A stretch of DNA of 64,000 bases. Source: Tetrapyrgos nigripes. Lineage: Eukaryota; Basidiomycota; Agaricomycetes; Agaricales; Campanellaceae. Both the position numbers and the translations under genes were made by a program. Below, piece after piece: positions 34,701-44,299 of the stretch. Within the stretch, counting starts at the first letter, position 1. Each line of letters opens with the position of its first letter. The DNA is taken from assembly GCA_013368315.1 (NCBI GenBank), contig JAACJM010000032.1, positions 574,769 to 638,768 of the forward strand. Reading direction: 5' to 3'. The notes beneath the pieces were generated by a model. That model was not told the origin of the DNA. It ran no database searches and saw only the letters and a program-made list of their open reading frames with translations.

Positions 34701-35727
34701 AGGTATCACTTCGGCACTTAGTACCGCTTACCATCCGCAGACAGACGGCGAAACAGAAAGGTTCAATCAAGAACTGGAACAATACCTCCGGACCTTCTGT
34801 AACTATCGCCAAGACGATTGGGTCAAATACCTGCCCTACGCTGAATTCTGTCATAATACCCGGGTTCACTCAGCGACTGGGAAATCACCGTTTGAATTAC
34901 TCCATGGATTTCTGCCACGACTATTCCCTTCAATCAACCCAACTTCACACGTACCAAAAGTCGAGGAACGCCTCCAGAACTTGGATACAGTTCGAGAAGA
35001 ACTGAAGGCAAGTCTGGCGACGGCAGCCGAATTAATGAAGGAGCAAAACAAGGACTACCGGAACGAAGGAGTGAAGTTTAAGGTTGGGGATAAAGTGTTG
35101 CTGGATGGGAAGAATCTGAAAACGACGAGACCGAAAGCTAAGTTGGCAAACCGTCGTCATGGACCATTCGAAATCACTGACGTTATCAGTGAAGTCAATT
35201 ATCGACTCAAATTACCGAATGGTTGGCGCATCCACCCAGTATTCCACGCCTCACTCCTATCGCCGTACAAAGAAACCGAAGCCCACGGAGTGAACTACCC
35301 GGGAGAACCTGCTGAGCTATTACCCGAAGACAACGAATATGATGTGGAGGCAATTCTAGATTCAAAACCAACGAGAAACCGACGGGGAGTACAATACCTT
35401 GTCAAATGGTTGGATTATGCTGACTCGGAAAATTCATGGGAACCAGCGTCAGGACTGACGAAGGTGAAGGAGATGATCGAGACCTTCCATCAACAACATC
35501 CAGACGCATATCGACCCAAAAACCTGATACGTCCGGGAACAACGGTGCGTTCACTAGGCGTTGCCATGGAAGACATATGGCGAAGTACCCGAGTACTGCA
35601 GGCGAAAGCACAACTCCGAGGAGAAACACTGTTACGAACCGTGGGCATCCTATGCCCGCCTTCACACCCCACTCGGCAATCGAACTCAGAATTCTGTCAT
35701 CACTCGTCAATCGCATTCCCTCGTTAA
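31738..35727 (+). CDS. Gypsy pol: protease, RT, RNase H, integrase, chromodomain
   Basis: A frame of about 1330 codons starts at ATG 31738, 117 bp after the gag stop. Order: retropepsin (ALIDSGAEGIII, about 31835), later LGTDWLEEHNP; reverse transcriptase (FFVKKKDGKLRPVQDYRALN, about 32810) with catalytic YMDDILIF at about 33148; RNase H with VEVDASDYATGG and the later TDHDNLRYF; the integrase zinc part (HH...C..C, 34255-34380), then the core with TTDFITDLPE, SDRGPQF and AYHPQTDGETERFNQ (D-D-E); and a chromodomain near the C-terminus (EYDVEAILDSKP...VQYLVKWLDY...NSWEPA, about 35335-35450). One in-frame TGA lies at 32005-32007 within the protease region; the flanking residues remain continuous. 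The chromodomain probably directs integration to modified chromatin. Confidence 0.93.
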
Positions 35728-35896
35728 CGGCGTTTACTGTCAAAACCATCCCAGAGTGACTTGACCGTCCATTCAAAACTTTCTCCGTACAGAGAAACAA
35801 GTATAAAAGACCCCTCCCACAACGAAGAAGGACAGAACTCAACCACATCCTACCAGCTTCACCTTACCCATCTCATACAACATCTTCAACATCACT
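35728..35896 (+). promoter_or_regulatory. Spacer with internal promoter for the third gypsy gene
   Basis: TATAAAAG at 35802-35809, 87 bp from its end to the ATG at 35897. Between them lies a C/A/T-rich leader with repeated CATC and CAAC motifs ending CATCACTATG, as in expressed basidiomycete genes. No frame links it to pol. This suggests a separate transcript. Confidence 0.5.
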
Positions 35897-36412
35897 ATGT
35901 CTACCGCTTCCTCCACCAACACCAACGCGAACGACGCGATCCCATCCAACAGGGGACGCTGCACCTATGGGTCCCGTTCAGGACGACGGTGCCGAATGGC
36001 GAAACAACACGCGGGACCTCACAACAGGTGTCAACGCTGCACATGGGGAGGAGAGGACGGGCCAGGACGGTGCAGATTGGGCAGAGGACATAAGGCCCGT
36101 TGCGTGGTACAATGGACGTCGCTACGTGCGGAACATAGAGGGAATATAGGATGGGGAGACGCCAGCATATGGGGAGCAAACAACGTTGTACCATGGAGCA
36201 TGGACAACGAGGGAGGTGGATGGGGAACGGCTACCGACACCACGGAATGGGGAAACCTGGACTGGAACGATCCTAGATGGGAGATTGGAAACTACCCTAT
36301 AGACTGGGACAAATATTGGCCGAGCCAAGGGGATGTAGACAGACGACTCCGCAAGCAGTGGGCGGAGCATTGGAAGACCGGAGTGTCGAGCTCCGGCGAA
36401 AGCTCGTCCTAA
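35897..36412 (+). CDS. Third gypsy gene (ORF3): Cys/His-repeat, Trp-rich protein of unknown function
   Basis: 171 codons, in the place where some elements carry env, but without signal peptide or membrane segment, so it is not an env-like protein. I do not recognise a family. After a Ser/Thr/Asn-rich start come two related units: RCTYGSRSGRRCRMAKQHAG then PHNRC, and RCTWGGEDGPGRCRLGRGHK then ARC. Each has the pattern C-T-[YW]-G...G-[RG]-R-C-R...H...R-C, which could bind zinc. The rest holds about 12 tryptophans in roughly 95 residues within acidic, Gly/Asn/Asp-rich sequence (WGDASIWG, GGGWGT, DWNDPRWE), ending in a basic-then-Ser-rich tail. A probable promoter precedes it, and the stop overlaps the polypurine tract. 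Function could be nucleic-acid or host-factor binding; this is a guess. Confidence 0.75.
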   Translation: MSTASSTNTNANDAIPSNRGRCTYGSRSGRRCRMAKQHAGPHNRCQRCTWGGEDGPGRCRLGRGHKARCVVQWTSLRAEHRGNIGWGDASIWGANNVVPWSMDNEGGGWGTATDTTEWGNLDWNDPRWEIGNYPIDWDKYWPSQGDVDRRLRKQWAEHWKTGVSSSGESSS

Positions 36413-36420
36413 AGAGGGGG
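36411..36420 (+). promoter_or_regulatory. Gypsy polypurine tract
   Basis: AAAGAGGGGG ends three bases before the right LTR (TAA lies between). It would prime plus-strand synthesis. It overlaps the stop of the third gene. Confidence 0.85.
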
Positions 36421-36423
36421 TAA

Positions 36424-36925
36424 TGTCATGAATCGTCTCCCGCCTATTCATTTTCCTCTCTATTCTTTTCCCTTTACTACCTATTCCCCACTCTAACCCC
36501 ATAAACATCAACTATTTCTCATCATCGTCTATAGTTACCATCTCTCTAGATCTATGACTCATATTCCTATCTCCATGGACATTCTCACTGTCAATCACTC
36601 TGTGTGATCCAGTACCTTCATCTATCCATATTTGACTTGTTATTCTCTCGCCCTTGACATCTCCACATGATACCGTCTATTATTACTTACTCTTTCCCAT
36701 CTGTTCATATTTTACTTATATACCTGTGATCCTTGTAACCTATTCCTTAGTTCGTTCACTTCGTCTCCGCTCCGTACTTTCACTACGCAGTGTAGAGCCT
36801 AGTCAGCTTACTTTCTCTCTATCTCTCTATCTCATTATCTCTCTTGATCAATCTATCCTCTTGTGAATCAGCTTTCTCGTATTGTGTGACTTGGGTGGTC
36901 ATCGAGTGTACCGACAACCTTGACA
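36424..36925 (+). repeat. Gypsy right LTR
   Basis: 502 bp, equal in length to the left LTR and, by eye, different at one site only. It ends TTGACA and is followed by the duplicated CTTTG. Confidence 0.95.
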
Positions 36926-36930
36926 CTTTG
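36926..36930 (+). repeat. Gypsy target-site duplication, right copy
   Basis: CTTTG, identical to 29130-29134. From here the copia frame continues with TCAGAAAAGCGAGC. Confidence 0.95.
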
Positions 36931-39900
36931 TCAGAAAAGCGAGCTACAGAAGTATTAGAACTTGTGCATACAGATGTGAAACAACAACCATCTATATCAT
37001 ATCACAAGTATGAGTATTTTGTTGTCTTTCTTGATGACTTTAGTTCTTTCCCTGTAACCTTCCTTTTAGTAAGGAAATCTGATGTTTTTAAGTCTTTTAA
37101 AATGTATGTTGCCTGGGCAGAACAGTCTACTGGCAAAAAACTAAAGAATTTACAATCAGATTTGGGAACAGAGTTTATGAACGAAGATTTTGACAACTTC
37201 CTTGCTGAAAAAGGCATTAGAAGACAAAAGTCAGCTCCATACATACATGAACAAAATGGTTGTGCCGAGAGAATAATTAGAACACTCAACAAGAAGTCAG
37301 AATCCATGCACCATCATGCAAATGGACCTCCTTCTTGGTGGGAATTTTCTCTTGCCACAGCTACTTTTGTAGCATGTCGCACACCAACAAAACGACTCAA
37401 ATGGAAGACTCCTTTTGAATTGTGGTACAAAAAGAAACCAGATGTATCATATTTCCGTTCTTGGGGATGCGCTGCATATGTATTCATCCCAGAAAAGAAA
37501 AGAGTAAACAAACTCTCCCCAAAATCGGAATTAATGATCTTCGTTGGTTATGAAAAAGGTTCTAAAGCCTGGTTATTCATGAGACGTGACAATTCACTCT
37601 TTGTTAGTCCACAAGCACTCTTCATAGAGAAATGGTTTCCATGAGTCTTATCATCTGAAACAGAAGAAAGCAACAAATCCACCAAACCTGTCCAACCTTC
37701 TGAATTAATGTGCAGTTTGCACAAACAGGGTACAAATAATCTCCCACCTGACCCTGTAGTACCCCTTGATTTAGATGACCTGTTCCGAGATCGATTTGAT
37801 GATCTGGGTCCACCACCCGATGAAGGTAATGGTGATCATCAAAGAATTGATGATGGAAATGGTTCAGATGATAGTTCCGAAGACCATAATCCTGGTGCAC
37901 ACCAACCTTCTGATCCAAATGACTCTGAAACAGAATCTACACAATCTCGTGAACTGACTCCACCACCTGCACCAGAACCACCTGCTCAAGTACCTGCTGA
38001 TCCTGTACCTGTACAAGGTCCTCAACCAGTTAATCCACAAAACGTTGATTTAACTACTGGTAGATTTATAAATAGAGAACCTAATCCAAATCAGACTAGA
38101 TCTTCAGATCGTCAATCTAGACCAAATTGGAGAATTACAGATCCAAACATGCAACACAGTAGAAACATACCACGTGGTGGATGGACTAGAGTAACTCCAA
38201 GAGTAACTCGTTCTCAATCTCGTGCTACTGGTTCGCAAACTGTAACAGATCCAACTCCATCTACTTCTCAAATCAGAGAAGAAAGTGACAATGAAGATCA
38301 ATCTGAAACAGAAACAGGACCTAGTGGAGAAATTGCGGAGTTTCTTGAACAAGATGTTTTAGAACAACGTGTTCAACAAGGGGGAGTATGGTTACAAAAT
38401 TATCTCTTATCACAGGTGTTTATAGATAAAAAAGAAGGAAGTTCCTCTGCGACACCTCTTTTTATTCACAATACTCCTATTGCTTTAGTGGATGAATATC
38501 CATATCATCATGATACCAATAGAGATCCAGATCCAAAAAATAAAAGAGATAAAATTACAAAAGATCTGATAGACTATTGGGAAAATAAGACCTTCATGCA
38601 GCACTGGACATCAACAAATGATTTCAGGAACGCTCCAAAGGATCTTAAAAAGCAATGGGAAGAAGCTTGTCAGTATGAGATTGATCAATTGAAAAAACGA
38701 AATGTCTTTGAATTGGTAGATCTTCCTAAAGGTCGTAAACCAGTCAGATGTCGTTGGGTATTCAATATTAAATCAAACAAGACAAAACGTGCACGACTTG
38801 TTGCAAAGGGTTTTTCCCAGACAGAAGGAATTGATTATAACAATGTATTCAGTCCAGTAGTCCACTTCGAAACGGTTAGACTGTTACTTGCCATTGCTGC
38901 TATAGAGAATTGGGAGATCAAGGCACTAGACGTCAAAAGTGCTTTTCTCTATGGACTTCTTGATGAAGAAATCTATATGACACAACCTGATGGCTTTGTT
39001 AGTCAGGACAGAAGCAAGGTTTGGAGGTTACGCAAGGCACTTTATGGTCTGAAACAAGCAAGCTTAGCCTGGTGGACTGAATGCACAAAGTATATGCAAT
39101 CTTTAGGCTTTAAGCGCTTACATTCAGATGCCAGCGTATATATTTATTGTATAGATGGCAAAACCATAATAGCCATCATATATGTAGACGATGTGTTATG
39201 GATGGGTTCAGATCTGCAATTATTAAATAGATTGATGAATCAATTCATGGCTAAATGGGAATCTCATGATCTCAGAGATGCAAAGGAATTTTTAGGCATG
39301 CACATAGAATGTGATTGAAAGAAGAGTATTCTTACTCTCGATCAAGAAGACTATTTAAATAAAATCATCAAACGTTTTGGTGCTGAGAATATGAAGCACA
39401 CAACAACGCCTATGCCACAGTCATATATTCCTTTGGCACACGATGGTAATGTTGATACCAAAGTTAGAACTCTGTTCCAACAAGTGATTGGCTCGATTCT
39501 TTATCTTATGCTTGGTACTCGACCTGATATAGCTTTTGCTGTTATCAAGTTATCAACATATTCAGCAAATCCCTCTCCAGACCATCTAAAGAAAGCCATG
39601 TACATCATAAGATACTTGCTTTCTACAAAACATTATAGACTCATCTATGATGGATCTAAATCTAGTGGTCTTATAGGTTTTTGTGATAGTGACTGGGCAC
39701 AAGATAGAGATAATCGTCATTCACAGACTGGCTTTATATTTGAGCTTGCACAGGGCTCAGTCTGCTGGTCAAGTCGAAAACCAAAAACTGTTGCATTGTC
39801 CTCCACAGAAGCTGAGTACATGGCACTTTGTGAATGTGCGAAACAGGCTCTATGGATTAAAACTCTATTAAAGGAAGTTAATTTTAAATTAAATCATGTT

Positions 39901-40140
39901 CCTATTGTTGGTGACAATCAAGGCTTGATCTTTATTAGTCAAAATCCTATCACTGAATCAAGATTGAAGCATATTGATATACATTACCATTTTATACGAG
40001 AACTGATTCAAAGGTCTAAAAAGATCCAACTCTATTTTACTCCTGGAAACGAAAATCATGCAGATCTTCTAACAAAGAATCTCGGGCACATTAAGTTTCT
40101 TAAATTCCAAAATGAGTTAGGACTATTCTTTGATTCTTAA
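36931..40140 (+). pseudogene. Copia polyprotein 3' half: integrase core, RT, RNase H
   Basis: This continues the frame broken at 29134. The integrase core opens with LVHTDVKQQP and has FLDDFS, LQSDLGTEFMN and the Glu of NGCAERIIRTLN (D-D-E). A Pro/Asp/Ser-rich linker follows. The reverse transcriptase has RCRWVFNIKSN, ARLVAKGFSQTEGIDY, LDVKSAFLYG and catalytic YVDDVLWMG (about 39181). RNase H has FCDSDWA, SSTEAEYMAL and DNQGLIF, ending GLFFDS with TAA at 40138-40140. Two premature stops, TGA at 37642 and 39316, interrupt it. No frameshift was found in this half. Confidence 0.9.
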
Positions 40141-40274
40141 ATATGCTTATGGGTTGGAAACAACTGTCAAGATTTTCAGAGTGGATACTACTCGCATTCC
40201 ATTATGTTTATGCTCATGCAAGAATCATTTAATCCTTGATGTGTGCTTACAATGCTGCACTTAAGTCCGCATTT

Positions 40275-40288
40275 AAAGTGAGGGGGAG
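40275..40288 (+). promoter_or_regulatory. Copia polypurine tract
   Basis: AAAGTGAGGGGGAG directly before the right LTR. Confidence 0.85.
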
Positions 40289-40684
40289 TGTTGAAATATA
40301 TACCTTCCATGTATAGTAACTATGATTCTATATGGAGTTATTATGAAACTTCTACGTAGCTATAAGTATGCTAGTCCTCCAGGACATTCTCTGGACATTA
40401 CTCTTATCTTCTACTATGTAGTGATATCTCTGTAGATAGCAATATGGCCAATGGCAATATCCTCTTAGTCTCTAGGTATGTCCATGGACAATGTAGATAT
40501 TAGTAATTACATGCTCTTTATTTAGTATAAAAGCTCTCTGTAAAGTCGTAGTTACTACAGAACAGCATCCAGTTCTATCTGCTCTACAAGCAACTCGTAT
40601 CTAAGCTCTACTAGCTTTCTACTCAGCACTCTATTTGGTGAGCTCTACTGACTGGTCACCCTATGCTGAATATTTGCTGCTTCA
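40289..40684 (+). repeat. Copia right LTR
   Basis: 396 bp, equal in length to the left LTR, with TATAAAAG inside. Like the left LTR it is followed by TTAG, the start of the internal region, which then breaks into gag sequence. It therefore also looks like the 5' LTR of a deleted second element. Confidence 0.92.
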
Positions 40685-41475
40685 TTAGATGCGAATCAAG
40701 GGGGAGATAAGAAGAAGAAAACTCGTCGCAGTAAGAAGAAGAAAACTCGTCGCAGTAAGAAGAAGAAGGGTTCCAAAAAAGGTGCTGCTAATTTAGCTAA
40801 TCCAGAAGTCGAAGCTGATTCAGATTCTGATGATGATGCTCCTTTAATGGTGACCGCTTTTATGGCAAATCCTTTTATCAATGCCACATTAGATCCAATA
40901 GTAATCAGTGACACTGATGATCTACCTGAGACATGTGAGCAACCCATTTATGAACTTCTTCCCTATCATAACTTTCTGATTGTTCAATCAGATTGCTTTA
41001 TAGACGAGAATAATGATTCTTCTTTGAAGGAAAGAGTAAAGCGGAACTTAGCTAAACAGGTCAGACCGCAAACAATTTCGGGTTACTTCATTCTTACTCA
41101 TTATGAGAGACTCATGATCAATGAACTCGCACAGGAGACAGTTGATTTTGAAAGCTTTCTCAGAGTAGAAGCTCATCATCAAATGACCCGTAAGCTAGCC
41201 AAAATTTGGGATTACACATACAATTCTGATGGCACTCATACAGAACCTTATCTTCGAGCAAAAGAGAATCTCAATGGTGATGAAAGACATGACAAACCAA
41301 TGGTTTGATCATGAAGGAACTATTCGTCCCATTCAGAAACAAATTGAGGAAGAGGTTGAGTATTTTTGTTGTTATATCATGAATAAAGCTTTGGCTGATA
41401 TGCGCACCCATAAATGGATTCCACAGCAGTTTAAAAAATGTGACCCAGTTCCTTTAAAGCCTCCTTCCTTAATTG
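40685..41475 (+). pseudogene. Truncated second copia gag segment
   Basis: From 40690 the sequence corresponds to 27035-27790 of the main copia: the Lys-rich tract, AHLANPEV-like acidic part and the region to QQFKKC.PVP. It lacks everything between LTR+TTAG and that point, and everything after. Within the Lys-rich tract a unit of about 24 bp is duplicated (AAAACTCGTCGCAGTAAG occurs twice). A one-base insertion near 41283 shifts the frame. Many of the differences from the main copy are CG versus TG or CA. Confidence 0.88.
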
Positions 41476-41684
41476 CTGCTAATGCCGCCACCCCTGCAGG
41501 TTATCACGATCACATTGTGTCCACAAGCAGAGTTGCAGAATTTGCTATGGTCATCAACCAAACGAGGGAAGGGCCCTTGGTGCTGGATATAAGTCTAGTA
41601 GTTGCCGTTGCTAAGGTGCGTCAATAACCCTCGACAATGACCTTTCAGGATGATTTTTGATATGCTTCCCTGCAGAACTGGACG

Positions 41685-43737
41685 GTGGGCTTTACTGGCG
41701 TCATCTACAGAACAATTGGCTTTGCAGACCCCCATGACAAAAAGTCGTGGATCTTCTGTACGGTTCGAAGGTGTTTCGGGTTTGGTAGTCAAGTCTACCA
41801 TGGTGAATACAGGACGTTTGGTGTGGGTCTCTTGACAACTATTGGATTGTACAACTCGGCAGCTTTTGATGACGACCGGTCAAAGCTGTCATCGAGTCGT
41901 GGCATTGCGTTGTTGTTATTAACAACAACATTGAGATGTGTTAGGCCTGGTTGAGGAACGAGTGCATTTCCAGGCATGGACTGACTCGGCAGAGTCATCA
42001 AGAGAGAGCGAGTCGCATTATTTGTCCATGCACTGCCGATGGCTGGAGTCCGTTTCTCAGGTGATGAGAGGGAAAGAGGAGGGAAATCGGTGGACTGCAG
42101 ATAGACTGGCTGCATTTGATCCACCGCTCAGCGCCCGAGGAGGCGATATGGGCAACATGTTCCGCGAATTGGTGTGAGAGTGATCGTGGCGGCAGTTAGT
42201 TGCATGCAGAGTAGGATCTGGCTTTAGCCCAACTGCCCAGTCGGGACGAGCAGGAAGGGGATGCTGTTGCAAGGAGGCCATTGAAGTGTACGTCTGCCTT
42301 GATGATGACGATGTTGAAGATGACTTCGGCGAGGCCATTAATCAGACTTTCAGATATTAATGAGGAATAACTTACAGCAGTAGAAGCAACATCGTCATTT
42401 GGAGAAGGACGATAGTTACCAGAGCTTCCAGTACTGGTGTTCGACTGTCTTCGCATAGATGAACTCAGTCTTGGGCCTATGATTTCACCACCTCCATTCA
42501 TTGTCGAGTCTCCACCGTTCATCAGCACACCGCCCATACCAATACCAGGCCCATAACTCCATGCTGGTCGAGGCAACAGGGCATTATTAAGTTTTCCTCC
42601 ACCGTTCACCGAGTTACCCCCATTTCTCGGCATACCACATCGATTGGGATTACCTCTCTGTGCATCACCGTTACCCAAACCTGGTATTCGCGAGTCGTTG
42701 AAAAGTTGACCAACGGCATTGGGTGGTGAGTGGACGGGGCCAGAACCAGGTGGAGGGGTATAATATCCTGGCATTGGATAGGGATATGGCGGGTGCATGT
42801 ATTATGGGTAGGGCTGAAGATGCTGAGGCAGCTGATGTGGCTGTGGGCCAGGCATTCAACCATTGGAAGGTTGAGACGGCACAGGAGGGGCTGAATGCAC
42901 AGAAGGTGGGTTGGCAGGTGGCGGCTACATGTAAGGATTGCCATACAGAAAGTGAGGAGGTGGTGGAGGATACACCTCGCTTGGTGTAGAGGGTGATCCA
43001 TCGGAAGAATTTTGAGGAGGCTGAGGCGGCTGTCCAAATGCATATGGAGGATAATACGGGTACGGTGGCATGTAGGGGTGATTTGGAGGTGGCTGTTGTG
43101 ACAGCGGCGGCGGGTAGTTTGGATATGCTCCTGGAGCAGAGTGTTGTACTTGAGGGGGCAGGCTCGTATAATGATGCATATGTGAATGATGGTGAAGACG
43201 CCCGAGAATTCCGTGAGCTGTTGCCGGAGCCATTGGGGAAGGGAACATTCGAGGACCTTATCGAATGAGTGGATATGTGTTGGACCAGCACGAATCCTTC
43301 TTGTTGAATGAAGGCCCAGACCATTCACTCTCCGTCGCTAGTGAGCTCAAAGCATCATCCGTGTTGCCGACACTACTACCTGCATGAGAGGCTGAGGCAG
43401 AAGTGAGGCCAGATGAGGAGCTAGCGCTCATGTCTTTCTCCTTCTCCTTCTCCTTCTCCTTCTCTTCAAAATCCATGGATATCCTGTTACGTGCTGCATT
43501 GTATGCAGCCTCGCGTTCTTCAATAGTCATCCACTTCTTTCCGCTTCCGCCAGTGGCATTACTACGTCCTCCCATACTGCCGGCTTCAGCAGGCGATGGT
43601 TGGAGGAGGATGGGTGGTGACCGTACATATATGGAAGTCGCGACAAACAGCTGCGACAAACAACTGACAAACACCTGGCCGCTCCCGCCTCTGTCCACGC
43701 CGATCTCCCAACGTTGCAAACTCCAACGCGCTCTCAT
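41685..43737 (-). pseudogene. C-terminal relic of an R3H/SUZ-type RNA-binding protein
   Basis: The minus strand reads from about 43560 KKWMTIEEREAAYNAARNRI and DFEEKEKEKEKEKDMSAS, which resembles the SUZ region of fungal R3H-domain proteins (RNA/ribosome-binding). A long Pro/Tyr/Ser/Asn-rich tail follows (PPYPYYPPYAFGQPPQPPQN..., YPMPGYYTPPPGSG, STDFPPLSLSSPEKRTPA, ELYNPIVVKRPTPN, DPRLFVMGV). The frame is broken by a stop at 43258, stops near 42925 and just below, a frame change between about 43140 and 43310, and further shifts to 41685. The R3H domain that should precede is absent; a plus-strand gene starts there instead. Expression as a whole protein is excluded. The family assignment rests on recalled features only. 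Confidence 0.55.
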
Positions 43738-43838
43738 GGTATGTGTGCGCTTCTGGAGTATAAACTCTCTTTTTCAGTGTTTTGAAGTTTTCCGTCTTCC
43801 CTGTCCACTTGCCAGGTTCCTGTTCTACGAGGGCATCT

Positions 43839-44299
43839 ATGCCGATGTCTTCAGTAGCTGCGTCTGCATCGACGTCTTCTGGAACGGATTCTGTGGTGTA
43901 TGTTTTCGCCTTGAATGAGGGTAGTGGAAAACTCGAGTACAAAATTGGGTCCACGGGCTGCACACCCGAGACCAGACTCAGGGAATGGAGGAGGGGACAC
44001 CAGTCAAAGGGGTTTAGACTGGTGTATTCGGTGAAGGTGGTAGGTAGGAATACGGCGTATGTCGTTGGTGCGTCGTGTGGGGTTTCCCAATTCGAACACT
44101 ACTCATTTTCATCACAGAACATGAAGCCCATCAACAGATACTACAATATGCCACCAAGATCCACAGGTCATGCCCGGATTGCCTTGTGGTGCACCAGGAA
44201 GAATTTGTCATGGAGCTGGATTTCGGATTGGAGGATGTTCGCGACGCCGTCGACACGGCGAAGCGACTTGTAGAGGCCAGGAGAGTGGGATGCACTTGA
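43839..44299 (+). CDS. T5orf172 / GIY-YIG-like small protein
   Basis: The first exon encodes VVYVFALNEGSGKLEYKIGS and TPETRLREWRR, the pattern of T5orf172 (GIY-YIG-related) domains: a Y-V strand, KIG, then a basic RLxEWRR helix. These are predicted nuclease-like or DNA-binding proteins, common as 'Mug113-like' genes in fungi. An intron at 44068-44117 (GT...CACAG, 50 bp) joins GTTG to AACATGAAGC and keeps the frame. The second exon carries RSCPDCLVVHQEEFVMELDF, the expected C-x2-C...H-x-EEF end, and stops at 44299. The ATG at 43839 is the first in frame; an upstream exon is possible, since 43630 also begins an open frame but does not splice in phase. The predicted length of about 138 residues is short for the family. 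Confidence 0.5.

Larger units (their letters stand above)
29135..36925 (+). mobile_element. Ty3/gypsy chromodomain LTR retrotransposon, nearly intact, nested in copia
   Basis: 7791 bp with 502-bp LTRs, a self-priming type primer site, gag, pol (protease, reverse transcriptase, RNase H, integrase, chromodomain), a third gene and a polypurine tract. The LTR ends are TGTCA...TGACA. The insertion made a perfect 5-bp duplication and splits the copia frame. The chromodomain after the integrase and the self-primer arrangement place it with chromoviral elements of the Tf1/sushi-like kind. Two lesions were seen: a frame change in gag near 31470 and a TGA in the protease region at 32005. It is the youngest feature of the nest. 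Confidence 0.95.
24787..40684 (+). mobile_element. Ty1/copia LTR retrotransposon, decayed, with nested gypsy
   Basis: Two 396-bp LTRs (24787-25182, 40289-40684) bracket a coding frame in the copia order gag, protease, integrase, reverse transcriptase, RNase H. The nested gypsy takes up 7.8 kb; without it and its target duplication the element is about 8.1 kb, long for a copia. The LTRs differ at only three positions that I could see. The left flank (CCTCC) and right flank (TTAGA) do not match, so no target duplication is left. The right LTR continues directly into a gag fragment, which points to rearrangement after insertion. The element is coding-dead: five in-frame TGA stops and an altered protease active site. 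Confidence 0.92.

Noticed and set aside
35897..36412. Third gypsy gene as an env-like glycoprotein
   Set aside because: There is no signal peptide, no membrane segment and no Cys pattern of an ectodomain. It is hydrophilic and Trp-rich throughout.
26849..39318. TGA as a recoded sense codon or programmed readthrough in the copia
   Set aside because: Host genes in the window end in TGA normally (for example 10302 and 10502). The protease active site is also damaged by a CG transition, so decay is simpler.
41685..41954. Plus-strand frame (FTGVIYRTIGFADPHDKK...) as a membrane-protein gene such as RTA1-like
   Set aside because: The opposite strand reads more convincingly as the tail of the R3H/SUZ-like relic, so the plus frame is treated as its shadow.
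43403..43963. Overlapping frames of 125-171 codons on both strands across the divergent start region
   Set aside because: They are frame shadows of the SUZ-like relic (low-complexity Glu/Lys run) and of the T5orf172-like gene.
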